Positions 48,101-62,463 of a stretch of 64,000 bases of DNA are shown one piece after another; the stretch's first letter is position 1; the number at the start of each line of letters is the position of its first letter. This DNA comes from Takakia lepidozioides (taxonomy: Eukaryota > Streptophyta > Takakiopsida > Takakiales > Takakiaceae), in assembly GCA_030704615.1 (NCBI GenBank), contig CM060733.1:7874001-7938000 (forward strand). Direction: 5' to 3'. The translations under genes and the position numbers were made by a program. The notes beneath the pieces were generated by a model. It was not told the origin of the DNA, ran no database searches, and saw nothing but the letters and a program-made list of their open reading frames with translations.

Positions 48101-50113
48101 GATAACTACTTGGATTTATGCTTCAAACTAACGAGACTGCCTATTGACCCTCTCAAACTCTATATCTCTTAACTCGTGTGGAATCCATAGTGTGACATTG
48201 CTTAGTGAAGTCCCTGCTTCTTGTTGTCATACAGAGAGAAGGGAAATGTAGTGTGCTTTGCTCTTGCCTTGTGGCTAGTGTGGGTGGACCAAAGAGGGAT
48301 GTACATGTCACATCTCTCTTTCTCCCAAATCCCCAACTGCTTCTTTCTGCTGGACCTTTCTCTTTGCAAGGCAGGGAGATTGGTGATTGGTATGGAGAGA
48401 CTTGCACATGGCTGGGTATCGGCCACCGGGCTGGATGGTACTGAGGACTGTGCAGTCACAAATGTTGAAGTAATGCACATGGAATCTCCACAGCACTGAG
48501 AAGGAGTGTTTTTGACTGTTCAGGGAAAAGCGCACAAGTCTCGATCAGGATTTGAGGGACCATGGACTTCCAATCCATTGAAGTTTGACAACAGCTACTT
48601 CCAGTGAGTCTTTTAAGACAAATGCGAATGCTGGATGATACTTGTTTAATTTATTGAGTTGATTCTGTGTCACCTAGCTTTCCTGTGCTACATTCAAAAT
48701 CAAATGCAGGTTGTTACATCAGAGTCACCCATATATGCTTTGTATTGCCAGGCTTCTCTTTGGATCATTGACGTTGTTTTGCAATTGTGTGGATCTCAGA
48801 TGGAATAAGCTAACAAATTGTTAACAATCCCACACTGGAACTGGAGCACGTACTCTTGCACAGACAACCACTAGTTCTGGTTAATGGCTTTCTGAACATG
48901 GAGGGTGGATTGTCAACAGAGAGCTGTTGAAAGGGGAGTCAGAGGGACTACTACTCTTGCCAACCGACAAGACATTGCTGGAGGACCCAGCTTTCCGTCC
49001 ACTTGTGGAACACTATGCAAAGGTATGTTTCTCAATTGGCCTTTAAGATCTCTTCCAAACTACATAGCATCGTTTTTTATGCAGAATTTCACCATCCCTG
49101 TGTCTAAGCTGAGGTATGCGATTATTGGTTGTTCCCTGTAAAGATGGACAATGTTCGCACTGGAGATGCAACTTGCCTGGAGCCAGGCATGGTGTTTCAA
49201 TCCACCAGGATATAGAAATCAGTCCAAAATTTCCTGGCACTGGCTACAATCTGGTTACAAGAATGGAGTGTGGCTGGCATTGACAGTGTTACAAAATATA
49301 ATGTTGATTCCAGTACTACACTTCTAGGTCCCTATCTCCATCGATGTGATGCATGTTGCTGTGATTACATTGTCATTCACATTGTTGTCATGGAACTGTG
49401 ATACATAAGAAGAGAAAATGAAAAATCCTTCGTCGACAGGAGGCCTTTGGGACAAAAGAACTACACAATTGAGAGAAGAAGGTTTTATTACGTGCACAGG
49501 AGGCTCAATGGGCCCATGGTTCGACCTTCTACTCACAAGCTGACTGATGGCTGCCATGGAAAACAGGGTAGAAGCTGTAACACTGAACAAAGATTATGTA
49601 AAACTAGTTCTTTTGTAATTTGATGGTGGAGTCACAACTCATCTTAGGTGAAGTCCACTTGGAATGACAAGTTTGCTTTGATGACCCCAATGGACGAAAA
49701 AATGACTTAGAATAGGGATCCTCACATAGCGACTTGTCTTTATTTACCCCTTTTCCAGAACAGCTTGTCTACGGTAAGTCCATGCACTTGTTTGACAGAT
49801 TTTCTTCGGTATTAACTCTTCCTTTCATAAGTGTAGGTATGAAAATGTTGAGGGTTGCTGACATTCTGCCACCACACAGGAAGAGGAGGCGTTTTACAGC
49901 GACTATGCCGAGTCCCACAAAAAGCTTTCTGAACTGGGCTGCAAGGAAACTTCAGCAGCATTTGCAGCTCAGTCTACCAGCAGCAAGTCAGCCATTGAAG
50001 CATACCAAAGCACAGCTGCCATACTAGGACAGGCCTCTGTGGGCGTGGTGGTTGCTGCCGTGGTGGTTGCACTTAGCTATTTCTATGAGGCCAAGAGAAA
50101 AATCCTCAAGTAA
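45110..50113 (+). CDS. Membrane-anchored ascorbate peroxidase (APX3-like)
   Basis: Nine exons with continuous phase: 45110-45222, 46050-46174, 46698-46747, 47157-47222, 47572-47620, 47941-48023, 48524-48603, 48920-49022 and 49880-50113; 300 residues. It reduces hydrogen peroxide with ascorbate. Distal haem-pocket residues are Arg36, Trp39 and His40 (LRLAWHDAG). Proximal residues are His160 (LSGAHTL), Trp176 (EGPW) and Asp205 (LPTD). The last exon adds a Ser/Ala-rich linker, a hydrophobic helix ([17 protein letters not shown]) and a basic tail (AKRKILK). This is the tail anchor that sends APX3/5 to peroxisomes via the ER. No key residue is missing. Introns total 4.1 kb. Confidence 0.93.
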
Positions 50114-50640
50114 TTAGGAGATGGGAGATTCTACTTGGTGTCCTTGCAGGGTCTCGAATAAGATGCTCCAATGCTTATGGAAGCGTCGAGCTTAGTTGCT
50201 TGAGCTTAGTTGTTGACTCAAAAGAGTGGAAAGAGTGCGCGACTTTTGGAAACAAATTAACTATCATTCAATACAATTTTTTCTTTTCTTTTCTGATGAG
50301 TGACCAGCAGAGCAGACCCGACCCTGCCTACTGCAGCTGCTCAACATCAACGTCATCTCTTGTGAGATGTTCCGTAAGCAATACGTTCTTAGGTCAAAAA
50401 AGTTTTTTTGTTTTTATTTTTTAGTATTAACTACTAAAAGTACCTGCAGGGAGGTAAACGTACATGTAAAATAGATATTTATTAAAATAGCTCAAGTGAC
50501 GCACACAAGTTTAGACAGCATGCAGTGCTTCTCTGGGAAGGGGCTCAGAACCGAGTATTCTTCTTCAGTTTGCTGTTTCACGTCTTTGCTCTTCACGGTG
50601 GAAGTGGAAGGGAGAGATTGTGCAGCTACGCACAGCGGCC
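50114..50640. other. Intergenic after the peroxidase gene
   Basis: 3' flank of the peroxidase gene and AT-rich sequence. No feature was recognised. Confidence 0.4.
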
Positions 50641-52222
50641 ATGGACCCCTCTGATTGTCGGGAGACCTGGCGGATGCTGTTATTACTTTCTTGCCAGTTT
50701 TCAGTTTACTTCGATTTTGCATTGTTTGCAAACACTGGTGCTCTTTGATCGATTCTCCTTCATTCCGCAAGACCTCTGCAGAGATCGAAGGAGCATCTCC
50801 TCAGAAATCATCTATAGGTTGTCTTGTGTATGATTCATGTACTAAAGGAGCACGACGTGTAGCTAATGCACAATTATGCACGTATGATCTTGTTGCCGAC
50901 CGGTGGCAAGCAGGTAGGAGCCAAAGCCCTAAGAAAGCCAAAGCCCTAGGAAATACAGCCTACCACGATTGCATTTACGTGAGGGGGAATGCCCGGGCCG
51001 AGGGCATTCATGGGTGTGAGGCCCGAGGGCCGGCCCGAACGCCTCTGAATGCCCGCGGGCCCGGGCATTCCCTGACGTGGCGCCCGATTGGCCCACGTGT
51101 CGGTCTGCCTGCGCTCTGTGCCGGAAGGAGGTGGTATTGCACCGGAAGTGGCGCTCCATAGGCACTCAGTTCCGGAAGATAGACCTTCCGTTCCCTGAAA
51201 CGGAATGTGTAGGGTAAAGAAGCGTACGCCCTGCTTTTTATCTGTCGCAATCTGATCGGCTGCGAATTATCCCATATCGATTGCCCATATTTAGCACCCT
51301 GTATAGTATATAAACGGGGTTGAGGTGGAGGGTGGATTTAGGGTGTTCTTGAGCTATGTACACGTGGTGGGAGGCCACATCCTCGCAGGGCATTCCTTTA
51401 CGGGAGGTGTCGTCAAAATACAAAGGGTGAAACAACAAAGGGCGTTACGAATGCCTACTGTGGAGTTTGGAGGCCTTATATGTGTGTTGACTCCCACTCA
51501 TAATATGGATGCGATGGACATTGAGGTATGCAACCCACTCACCGGTAGCTCAAGGCTATTGCCTACGCTAAATCGTTGGCGGCGGGTCCCAGCGATAGTG
51601 ACGGTGTTCATAAATGAGAGAACAAAGACGTACAAGATTATTCTTGCAGGCAATCGTGAGTATGCGGGTTAAGACGAAGAGATCTATGATGCAGCGTTGG
51701 ATTTGTGAAAACATGGTGGACACTTCCCGCCTTGCACCGCATGTTATTCTTTAAGCATTGGTGTTGAGTACAAAGGGGTTTTGCACTTTGTATCCCTACG
51801 AAGTCAGGAATGAGGGCATACCGACTACTTGCGAACAACATTGAACAAGATTTATGGAGCGAGCCACCATACGCCATTCCCAAAGTAGTCAATGAAGATG
51901 ACAAGTTTGCACTTGTTCACTGCGAGGGACGCTTACTCGTACAAAGAGCTTTTGGGCCCACCGCACAGTGCAGAGTCGAGCTGAATATTTCAAGCAAAGA
52001 GTGGGTCCTCTATTAAAAGTGCAAGTTCCACATATGGGTGGTTATTCGAGGGCTATGAATCCAATATGTGGAGTGGTAGCAGGTAACCAACTGGTCATAA
52101 CAAGCGAGGTATATCAGAGCGAGACTAGTATGCACATATTATGGGTGTATGACATGGGTCAACAAATGTTGCGAAGGTTGCCCTCTTGTCCCTTTTATAA
52201 ACTATCTCTGCATCACTATTAG
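50641..52222 (+). pseudogene. F-box gene, decayed, with an inserted hairpin repeat
   Basis: An ATG at 50641 starts MDPSD, but one base shift is needed to enter the F-box frame (LSGDLADAVITFLPVFSLLR ... CKHWCSLIDSPSFRK, 50655-50780). After about 50985 a GC-rich insertion interrupts the frame. Downstream, an F-box-associated region resumes at about 51330 (VVGGHILAGHSF ... VCNPLTGSSRLLPTL), breaks at a stop at 51670-51672, and continues in other frames to 52222. At least three frame breaks make it a pseudogene. The original would have been a substrate receptor of an SCF ubiquitin ligase. Confidence 0.65.
50986..51073. repeat. GC-rich inverted repeat inside the F-box pseudogene
   Basis: GGGAATGCCCGGGCC at 50986-51000 is exactly inverted at 51059-51073, a 15-bp perfect stem with a 58-base GC-rich loop. 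It marks a foldback insertion; the outer limits of the insertion (perhaps to about 51330) are uncertain. Confidence 0.6.
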
Positions 52223-53026
52223 CGAGTTGCAATAGAGTTTTCATTTCAGCCGGCCTTGTTACGGACACTAGAGTTGTAGAATTTTGCAAAGCATGGTGTA
52301 TAAATGCACCGTTTACATTCTCTTTGAGTTTGCAAATTTGTGGTACCTCACACTTGTCGTTGCAACTTTGGTAGTGGGTCCACACTAATGTAGGATTTGC
52401 ACGTTGGTTTGAGTTGCAATCAAACCAAATTTGCGTTGCAAACATTCCTCATTGGTCATTTACTTGATATGTCAATAGTATCACTACTGACATGAGTAAA
52501 AGACGAGAGCAATTAATTTTGAAAAAAATGACCACCTTGCAACTACTTGCAATTCTCAATAGAGTGTGACAAAATGAAGTTAAGCAGATATGAATCCAAC
52601 AACAATTTTTTTTTTCCTTCAATTTTTCTTCAAAAACCGTTGGCCCAAGTGTCCAGTGTTATCTAAGTCCAAGTGCAATCCCCTATGTATCCAAGTGCAT
52701 CTCCTATGTCGAAGCCCAAGTGCGACCTCTAATGTAGCCTATGCCGTTGGCCCATGTGTGAAGAATTAATGAAATCTAAGACCAAGTGCAATCTTTATTC
52801 ATGTATCCAAGTGCATCTCATATGTCGAGGCCAACAATTAATATCCAAATATTTTGATTGTTATTGCAGCTCCATCTTTGCGTTAAAAAGAAGTCCCCTG
52901 CATAATCACTATTCTGTTCTCTGAAAAAAAAAAAAAAAAAAAAAGAAGAAGAAGGTGGAGGAGGAGGAAATGCAAAAGAGTGGCATGAAGCCAAGGAAAT
53001 GGATGGATGTTTTTCCTCACTGGATA
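52223..53026. repeat. Intergenic with CCAAGTGCA words and poly(A)
   Basis: Between 52640 and 52830 the words CCAAGTGCAATC and CCAAGTGCATCTC recur several times with CTATGTCGA-type spacers, a short degenerate tandem repeat. A run of about 20 A lies at 52924-52943, followed by GAA repeats. No gene. Confidence 0.45.
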
Positions 53027-53130
53027 TGACGCCTCCCTAAGGAAGCGCAAATTATGGTGTCTCTTGACCCCCAGGACTAAGTACTGCCTTCCAGCAGGAA
53101 GGTGGCCACCTTTGTGAAGCTTGCCGTGAT
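53027..53130 (-). repeat. SINE-like repeat, copy 2
   Basis: Second copy of the repeat at 24106-24235: GCCTCCCTAAGGAAG, AAATTATGGTGT, CCCCCAGGACTA and GGAAGGTGG in the same order and spacing. The B-box part is lost or diverged. Confidence 0.45.
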
Positions 53131-53426
53131 TACTTAGGCCAGAATCCCGTGGATCTACTTAAGCAATTCTCATACTTCTTTGGCCTAAATCAGCTAGTTT
53201 CCCATTTCTGATATGGATTCTTTTTCCACGAGATGGATAAGAGTAGCGAAAGGAGGAGGAGGAGGGGGAGAAGATTTGTGAGGTGATGTGCGTTGAGAGA
53301 AAGGGTGTTGAGAGGCTCACAGCAGCTTCCTTGTTCACTGCTAATTAGTTTGAGCTTGGGAAGGGACGGTCAGCTGTTTGTGCACCCGCTATTTCTCGTT
53401 GTCGGCCTAAGCTCTCTTGAGCGACA

Positions 53427-56400
53427 ATGGAGGTGGTGCTGCACAGCGTTGGGACGCCAGCCCCTTGCCAGTGCGGTGCAGGGCTCCGGTATTCTAAATT
53501 CGGTGGTTCCGTCCCGCTTCTTCCAGCTGTGTGGAGATTTGGCGAGAGAAAATTGAGAGCGGTAAGTGTAAATTCCGGAGATTCATAGTCTGCTGATGAA
53601 TTACTCCTCCACCACTAACATGGACACTGATCGATTGTGTGGGAAGCAGTTTGAATAGTGGACGTTTCACTTTGGAGCCGTTATGAGCGGTTTTCTTGCA
53701 GAAGTGGGGGTCAGAAATCCTGCCTACTGATGCGTTTCCACTTCGTTGGCTGATTTTGACAATTTTCCACTTCCAGTGACTTTGTTCCAACATCATTGTA
53801 TGGGGGATTCTGCCAGTAATGTGGGAGGATTAAGGTTAACGTGAATTGTTCTAAATAGTGGACAATTCCAGTAATTTGAGGATATGTCCTACAAAGCATA
53901 GAACACAGGAGAAAAACCTCCGGCAATAACTAGTCCCGTGTTAGTCAGAACCCTGAGTCTCTCCAGGATGAGTACAAGGAATCGCGCCTAGACAATTTGG
54001 ACCATTATGTATTCCCTTATTTGTATAGGTTTATACCTGTTCTGCAAGGGTGTTGGGCAACATGGGGTTTTAGGTTACCCGCATTGCAAGTTCTCAACTC
54101 TCTGTCCATGTGCAGTTGGATGTCAGTACAGCAGGATTCAGACCCCGAGATATAGGAGCCATTCGAGCAGCAATAGCTTTTCCCAACCTGCAGGCTGATG
54201 ACTTCAGGCACCCCCTTGATAGACAGGTGCTCCTATTGTTCCCATTCTGCTAATTCTTTTCACTCAATTGACCTCCACTTTCTCTTCCTCTCTCCCTCCA
54301 ATCCTGCATCCCCTTTTGTGTTTATCCAAACGTTCCAAATGTTTGGGTGGGTGCAGAACACTGCATTGCTGCGGGCAATACCAGGGCTAGGGGATATTGG
54401 CAAGTTTTTGCTAGGTTGGTACACCTCACTCATGGCTTATTGAAGCTTGCTAATGCACAAAAGCCTGGGGTTGATGGCATGACCTGCTGCCCCCTGGCAA
54501 GAAGAGGAGAGGTGTTTTGAAATAACCTGGAAATCACATTGCAAGGGGTAATAGGTTGCCAGGGCCTTTTCTGGGAGAAGGTTTTGCATATGCCTGAGTG
54601 GACCTTTATGGACTGTAGCTCCCGGGAACTGTAAGGTGTATACTTGATGCCTGGTTGGAACTCAAAAGTGTGACTCTACCACAACAAGTAATTAAGCATC
54701 TGCCTTGATCGTAAACAAGGGTAGCTTAGATGCGCAGCAGACCTTGTTAATGATATCTCTATTGACTCCTTCTTCTTACCATATTCTGTCTTCTTTTCTG
54801 GTCTCTGTTTCCATGTAGACCCTCCTAACAATGAGTGACAGGCATTCTTCTAAGACTCAGTCCTTGCCTATGCTGGGCACCAGTCAGGTCCGCCTACACT
54901 ATGGCCCATAAGATTTCCTTTAGCTGTTGGGTAATGAAAATTCTCTCTAACAACTCTATACTGCCAAAGAGTGGAGACCAGTGAAGGAATTGAGCGAGTG
55001 GTACAGATCTTCAAGCTATTCACCAATCATATACAAGTTTAGTTAGTATGCTTAGGGTTGAAGTTCTAGCAGTTTTGACCATGCAGGGCCCGCCGCAGAG
55101 CAAGTAATGCTGCTGGAGAATATTGGCACATCGGTGCTTGTCAGTGACAATCAGGTAATGTGGCGACTGACCCCTAGAGTGTGTCTGCTAGTCGAATTTT
55201 CGAGTTGTTCTGAGCCCATTTGTGCAAGCTAAGCACCATCATTCTGCAATGCAAGAGCTGCAAGGAGAGGAATCTATAGACAGAGGCCACTGATTCGAGA
55301 AGTATCTTTGTCTTTGTGCGATCCTTCAGTAGACTCACTCGAACCTCCGCTGGAGTAATACCTCAGTATGCCTGGTGTGTGATGAGTTTTCCATGTTTGC
55401 AAGAGAGACTTAACAGCCATTCCAATGTGAATGGGGATTGCTTCATGCAAGAATAGCTGGCAGATTTGCACAAGTTGATGAAGGAAGCTGCAGGCATACT
55501 GGATCTGGAGGCACCCGACTTGTATGTACGCCAGAATCCAGTCCCCAATGCTTATACACTGGCCATAGCTGGCCACAAGCCCTTTGTTGTTGTCCACACC
55601 AGCCTCGTGGAACTTCTTAACCAAGCAGAGTTGCAGGTGTGTTTCAGAGTTGTGTGTTGTATGATCCGTCTAAATAGGTCAATGATTGTGACTGATAGAC
55701 AGGTCACTGCAGAAATTGTACAGCACCAATGAAATTGTTTCTCCATTTTCTGAGAGTAGTGACATTGGCAGTGGGTTGACATGCAATCGATGCCAGATTT
55801 AACACATGGTTTTGCAACTTCAGCTCTCGGAGCTGTCAAGTTGTAGGCAGGGTATTCTTTCCACATCAGAATCCCAGACAGTTGCTGGGATACGTCTTCT
55901 CTAAAGCACCAAAAGTGCATGTCAAACTCTGACGTTGTGCGTTGCAATACTAGTATGTGCTCAAATCTGGGAGTGCATACTTGTGTCTGCAGGCGGTGCT
56001 GGCTCATGAGTTGGGACACCTGAAGTGTGATCATGGCATTTGGCTCACATTTGCCAACATTCTTGCCTTGGGTGCCTACTCTGTTCCTGGTATGCACGCC
56101 GTTCTTTCATGAGTGTTCTCCAAACATCTGTGGCTGGAATTTGTCAACTGTGAGACTGTTTGTTCTAATTCTGTTTGTCTTTCTTGGCTGGGGACAGAGT
56201 TGTGGTCCTTAAGAACTTAGCAAGCGGTAATGTGACAATAGGTCTACCAGGATGCTAAGGTTGCCACCAGGGTATGGTTTTTAGCAGGATCTCAGGCTTC
56301 ACAGTATTGGGTAGGTTACTTAGACAGACTTGGATACAGCAACAATTGGCCAATGACTGGAGATGGATGATGTGTGGACCAGGATTGGGAATGGTGATAG

Positions 56401-57251
56401 CCCACCAGATGGAGGATCAACTGATGAGGTGGCTGCGGGCAGCAGAGCTTACCTGCGATCGGGCAGCACTCCTTGTTGCACAGGATCCCAAGGTGTTGGT
56501 TGTGCCATGTACACGCTATTGTTTTCACTCGTCTGCTTGCCTTAGTCTTTTCAGTATATGCCAGGGGGGAGTCGGAGTCTCATGACTCATTCTTAAAGAC
56601 AAGGTAGATATGTGTCCACTGCTACTAAGGATTCAGTTGTGTATTGGGCAGGTGGTGTTGTCTGTCCTGATGAAACTAGCTGGTGGCTGCCCATCACTTG
56701 CAGACCAACTCAACGTGGATGCATTTTTGAATCAGGCCAGGTCATATGATGAGGCTTCTTCCAGCCCTTTGGGGTGGTACCTCCGGTGTGTGCTAATCAG
56801 GAAACCATGTCCCCCTTTTTTTTTTTTTCTCTTTTTGGTGTCAAGTGCATTGGTGAGAAATTCAGATTTCATTTGCGAATTTACGATGGAAATTGCTAGG
56901 GCCAAAACTCAGACACATACATAAAGTGACCTCAGTCAGTTTTGTGTCTGTAGGGCAAGGGCACAGAGGGACTGGCTTGCCCATCATGCTTCATGTCATT
57001 TGTGGTAGGATGAGTCACAGGTATAGACATGTTTGTTTCCCCTTGATCTTATTTTGCTCTCGACTTTTTGCAGAAATGCCCAAACACGGCAGCTATCTCA
57101 TCCTCTGCCAGTTTTGAGAGCCCGTGAAATTGATCAGTGGGCACGCAGTGCAGAGTACAAGGTCCTCTTAGCACGTGCCTCCAGAGCTGCAACCAAAAGC
57201 ACCTCCTCACAACAGGTCTATAAGGGCCATGGTTCTTTAATCATATCCTAA
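53427..57251 (+). CDS. M48-family zinc metalloprotease, plastid-targeted type
   Basis: Nine exons with continuous phase: 53427-53561, 54116-54226, 54357-54414, 55087-55154, 55457-55636, 55993-56089, 56383-56492, 56652-56785 and 57074-57251; 356 residues. The order matches Arabidopsis At3g27110-type proteins: a basic, acid-poor N-terminus like a plastid transit peptide, ADDFRHPLDRQ, ENIGTSVLVSDNQ, the zinc motif HELGH (His189, Glu190, His193), the third ligand region AAELTCDRAA (Glu238) and NVDAFLNQARSYD. It probably degrades or trims proteins in the chloroplast; no substrate is known to me. The exon 7 start was set at 56383 because earlier acceptors lead into stops. Confidence 0.88.
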
Positions 57252-58860
57252 CACAGAGTAATCTGTCTTCCATTTTGGAAAAAGGGCTTATTCACAAGAA
57301 GTTTGTCAAATGTACAGGATAGTAACTTGTAGAATATATGGTCTCAAGACTGATCAATTGTACTAATTTGAACTTGAAAGTAGGCAAGATTGTCTTGGCC
57401 AGCTCCTGGCAAGCATTCTATAGATGTGCAGCCAACATGTTATTGAAGTATGAAGGAATTTCCTCTATGTATGTGTGCACTGAAAGCTTTTGGGGAGCGT
57501 TTACAGCATTTTTCAAGCTGTCCCGTGAAGATTTTGAGTGTACGGGATCTGCAGAGTTCAATGTAATTGTTCACATCTTTTTTGGGCTCCTACCTCACTC
57601 AGGGAAAATCAAGGCATTTTTAACCAGTTTTTGGACAAAATAGGAGAGGTGAGGAAGAGTTGGTAGCCAGTAAATCTGGACGACTGCCAACGTGGACCTG
57701 TTAAAACGTGCCACATGGCATATGGCGACATTAAAAAAAGAAAAGTGGCGGGCAAAAAATAACCATGAAAGGAGGCCATGAAGGCTTTACATCGTAGATG
57801 ATGGGGTAACACCCAGCACCAGTCCTCCTAGAAGTAAGCTTAACCGTGAGGCAGATGATTCAGTGTCCAAGCAAGAACAGCAAGCTGCCAAGCACTGCCA
57901 GAATAAGAACAAAAGGGAGCAGCAACCTGCTTATGCTGAGGAAAACATTGACTTAGGCCAGGCCTTAGGCCAAGCAAAGTTTAAAGGGAAGAATAGTCAA
58001 GCTAAAACAGTTGCTATCCTAACAAGCCTCCAACGGCAATTGGCTCTCACAAGAGGAAGGTAAGACTAAGGAGCATGACTGAGCACAACACACCCATAAG
58101 CGCCTTGACACGGTGTAAGGTCCTTTGACCACATTTTCTCCCTTGACTTGCGTGTCTCCGTATTATGTAAAGTCTCTCTACAAGAGAGCCAACAAACAGA
58201 GAAAACAGGCCTTGCCTGTTAAGTACTACCAATTGCTAGCTGCTCTGTTACTAGTACTACATAGCCCAAACAAAAAGCCAACAGCTGTAGTAGAACTAGA
58301 TGGAATGGTCTTGGATTTTTCCACGAAGCTCTTCAGTGCTCGTATGCCAGAGCAAGTGTGAAAGTCTTGAGACCATTTTTATCCTCCATTGAAACATATA
58401 AGCCTGTCATGGCACACAATACGTTCTCTCTCATGCTCCATCCTTGCCACAAGGATTTGTCACTTGTAGGGAGCTACGGAGGCCGCACATCAGCCATCCG
58501 CATATTTGTCATGAAGAACTGAACACATATTTTCAATTGCGGGGATACTTACAAGTCTCCGTCGGACGTTGCCTCCTTGGGTTCAAAAATGTGGAGCAGC
58601 TCGTGATCCTCGTGAGAAACTGGCCGGATGATCCTTGCGTTGGGCTTGAGGCCGCTATGCAATCCTCTTATGATTTTGGTGAAAAAGAAGCCAACATGGT
58701 AGATGATCTCGAAGAAGAATTTGAAGAAGAACCTAGTCGAGATGATGAAACCCTGTAAAACTTTATTTACAACATGTACAATGGGTGAACGTGCATATGA
58801 TGAGAAGTTCCCAAAAGGGCGGGGGGGGGGGGAGGAACAAGAAACAAGAGAAGAAAACAA
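57252..58860. other. Intergenic with unassigned short frames
   Basis: 57863-58063 (+) encodes a Lys/Gln-rich frame and 58444-58758 (+) a 104-codon frame with LVRNWPDDPCVGL and an acidic end. Neither has a recognised domain; they may be transposon debris. A run of 12 G lies at 58820-58832. Confidence 0.35.
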
Positions 58861-58869
58861 AAAGCTATA

Positions 58870-60290
58870 GTAAGCTACTCAACCAGCGACGAAAACAGAA
58901 GCTATAGTAAGCTACTCAAGCAGAGCGACCCTCCCAGCCAACAGCCTGGAGGAGATCAGGCAAGGAGATAGGCAAAGTGTCAGGCAGAGGCGGAAGATGA
59001 GATGACGTGGAGCTAGCCACATCAGCCCAATGCAAAATAGATATGGCTTGTGCTCTCTGCAAAGCAACTGAAACACGTTGTCGATAGTAGGCGACAAGGA
59101 CGGAGGCATGTGGGATGTCAGTGGACCCGCTCTTTGGCTGCATGATGTGCACATGTCCGTAGGAAATCGTCGAAGTGCCGGTGCAATGAGCCAAATATCT
59201 CGACCGTCAGTAGAAGAAATGTGTTGGTGGGGTGACGATCGCTGTAGTTGCGCTCATTGATCTGAGCTGCTATAGTGGCTGTCATGCCTAGTGTGGTAGC
59301 TGCGCGAGATAACAGATCCACTCGAGTGGGGTCGGTGAAAACGACATCTGCTAGGGTACGCAAACCATCTATAGATAGGACGATGTCAACACGGCGGTGT
59401 GTAGAGTGGGACGTGAGCGTGGGTCGTAGATGTGGTTGCTCACGCAGTACATGATACCCTGCCTCCCGAGCAATAGATGCCACCGCATCGCGAACCATAT
59501 TGTGAGACGCAGTGCGCTCACCACCACATGGACAACGGAGGAGATGGATGACAAGGTCATCGATGGGCTGAAGACAGACGCAGCGCTGAAGGCCCAATGT
59601 CGAAGGATGAGGCAAACTGAGTCGAAGGCAGTGAAAATAGGGGATGAGAGGCGAAAATGTGCGATAGTGGGTCATGCTGCCAACCATGCCCCTGCTCCGG
59701 GTTCTACGCATGATAGAAGTCGGGCTTGATGCAACTCAGAAGAAACACTTGAGAGCATGCCGGAAAAGGAATGACGGTGCACGCGTTCGGAAATGGACTC
59801 CTGAAGATGGTCGAGGCCTTGAGCAACCAACTGCTCATATGGTGGTAGACATGCTCGCGCCGGTGCCGGAAGAAGATCTCGTGCAGAGCGGAGATGCTGC
59901 TGGAAGGATAAAATGCCACTGTCGACATGTGCAACGGCGTCCATAAGGATGGGACGATGGTCATAGAGACATCATGAAGCAAGGGCTGGCGCCACCAACA
60001 CCGAACTGCTGAGGAAAGCTGACGGGGCGGTAGTGACAGTGGACAAAAGACCCACACCACCGGAAGAGAGGGGCAGGGTGGCTTGCTATCGTGACAAAAA
60101 TCCCTGAACACCCTCCAAAGGTCTTGGTCCTAACAATCTCCCGAAGATAGTCGTCATGGTAGTATCAAACCCAGAATAGAGGTGTAGGAAATTTGGGCTG
60201 GGTGGAAAGGTGTCCGGAAGACAATGACGACGATAATGGGAGGGTATGTCTAAAAATATATACCCGCACAACAACGGAATATACCAAGAC
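58870..60290 (-). pseudogene. LINE-type retrotransposon 3' relic
   Basis: On the minus strand, frames at 59944-59672 and 59711-59118 join with one shift: ARLLSCVEPGAGAWLAA, then HPSTLGLQRCVCLQPIDDLV, then HLLRCPCGGERTASHNMVRD and ADVVFTDPTRVDL. This Cys/His-containing block is the C-terminal end of plant LINE reverse transcriptase ORFs. Further upstream, another frame to about 60290 gives FDTTMTTIFGRLLGPRPLEG-type sequence. The 5' part, with the polymerase core, is missing, so it is a truncated, frameshifted copy. Confidence 0.55.
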
Positions 60291-61378
60291 CTGTTATTGC
60301 CTATTTTAGGGTTTGCGTCTTCCTTTCTCTCTGTGCAGCTGCAAGGCCTTACTTGTGTGTGTGGATACAGTGAAGGAAAGGATCGCTGTGGAGGGATTTC
60401 TCAAAGACCTTTCCATGTAAGTGAATCGCTGTATCTACAGGCATTGGGCTCTACAAGATGATGTTTGTGCTTCTATGTAGGAAGAAAAAAAAAGAACTTA
60501 AAAGTATCAAGGGATCGGCGAGTTTCTCTGGAATGGTAGAAGGAAGATAGCCTAGGTGTGGCCATGGCAGGTTTCGTCCATTTAGCTCTTAAGAAATGTG
60601 ATTGCTGATCTCTTCATGGATCAAAAACATGAACTTGAGCTGAGATGTCCGCCAGTGGTACTACTCGTTGTGACTCCGCCCAATTCATGCTCTCAGCTCC
60701 ACACCGAGTTCATGGCTGCCGCTGTTTCTCTCTCTCAGTCGGTATCTCTGTCCCTCTAAATCTCAAATATGCCTTCCTTGTCGAAATTAGGAAATCTCTT
60801 TGAATAAAGGTGTTTTGAACTCAAGCTGAGACGTCCGCCAGTGGTACTACTCGTTGTGACTCCATCCAACTCATGCTCTCTGCTCGACAGATTGTATGGC
60901 TGCCGCTACAATTTCTCTCTCTCAGTCGGTATCTCTGTCCCTCTTAATCTCAAATGCCCGGCCTTGTCGAAAATTGGAAAATCTCTTTGAATGAAGGTTT
61001 GAATTTGCACTTTTGTCCTCGCCAACTCTCGCTCCCGACCTTGCAAGGAACCAGTGACCGTCCGTATGCAGTGACTCACACTCGTTTCTTGCCTTCGTCA
61101 GCTCGGCCGCGAGGTCGATGTTCTCGATCTCTTTAATCGTCCGCTTCTGCTGGCGGAGAGCTTCTACTTGAGAGAGAGCAAGGGCCAACTCGCCTTCTCT
61201 CTCGACTAAGCGCGAAGAGAGAGATGTGAATTCACCCCATCACTCTGTCAAGTGATCGGCTGAGTTTCTCTGGAATGGTAGAAGGAAGATAGCCTAGGTG
61301 TGGCGATGGCAGATTTCGTCCATTTAGCTTTAAGGTTTAGACTAAAGGAGAATTTGCCATGGACTGAACCTCTAGAAA
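60291..61378. repeat. Duplicated sequence upstream of UFM1
   Basis: 60631-60810 and 60817-60998 are tandem diverged copies of about 180 bases. They are framed by another direct pair, 60512-60593 and 61252-61335 (shared GGAATGGTAGAAGGAAGATA). 61188-60922 on the minus strand is an 88-codon coiled-coil-like frame overlapping the second unit. No other gene is evident. Confidence 0.5.

Positions 61379-62463
<1,085 letters not shown>

Noticed and set aside
58444-58758. hAT transposase fragment (NWPDDPCVGL)
   Set aside because: Only one short word resembles the family, too little to support a call.
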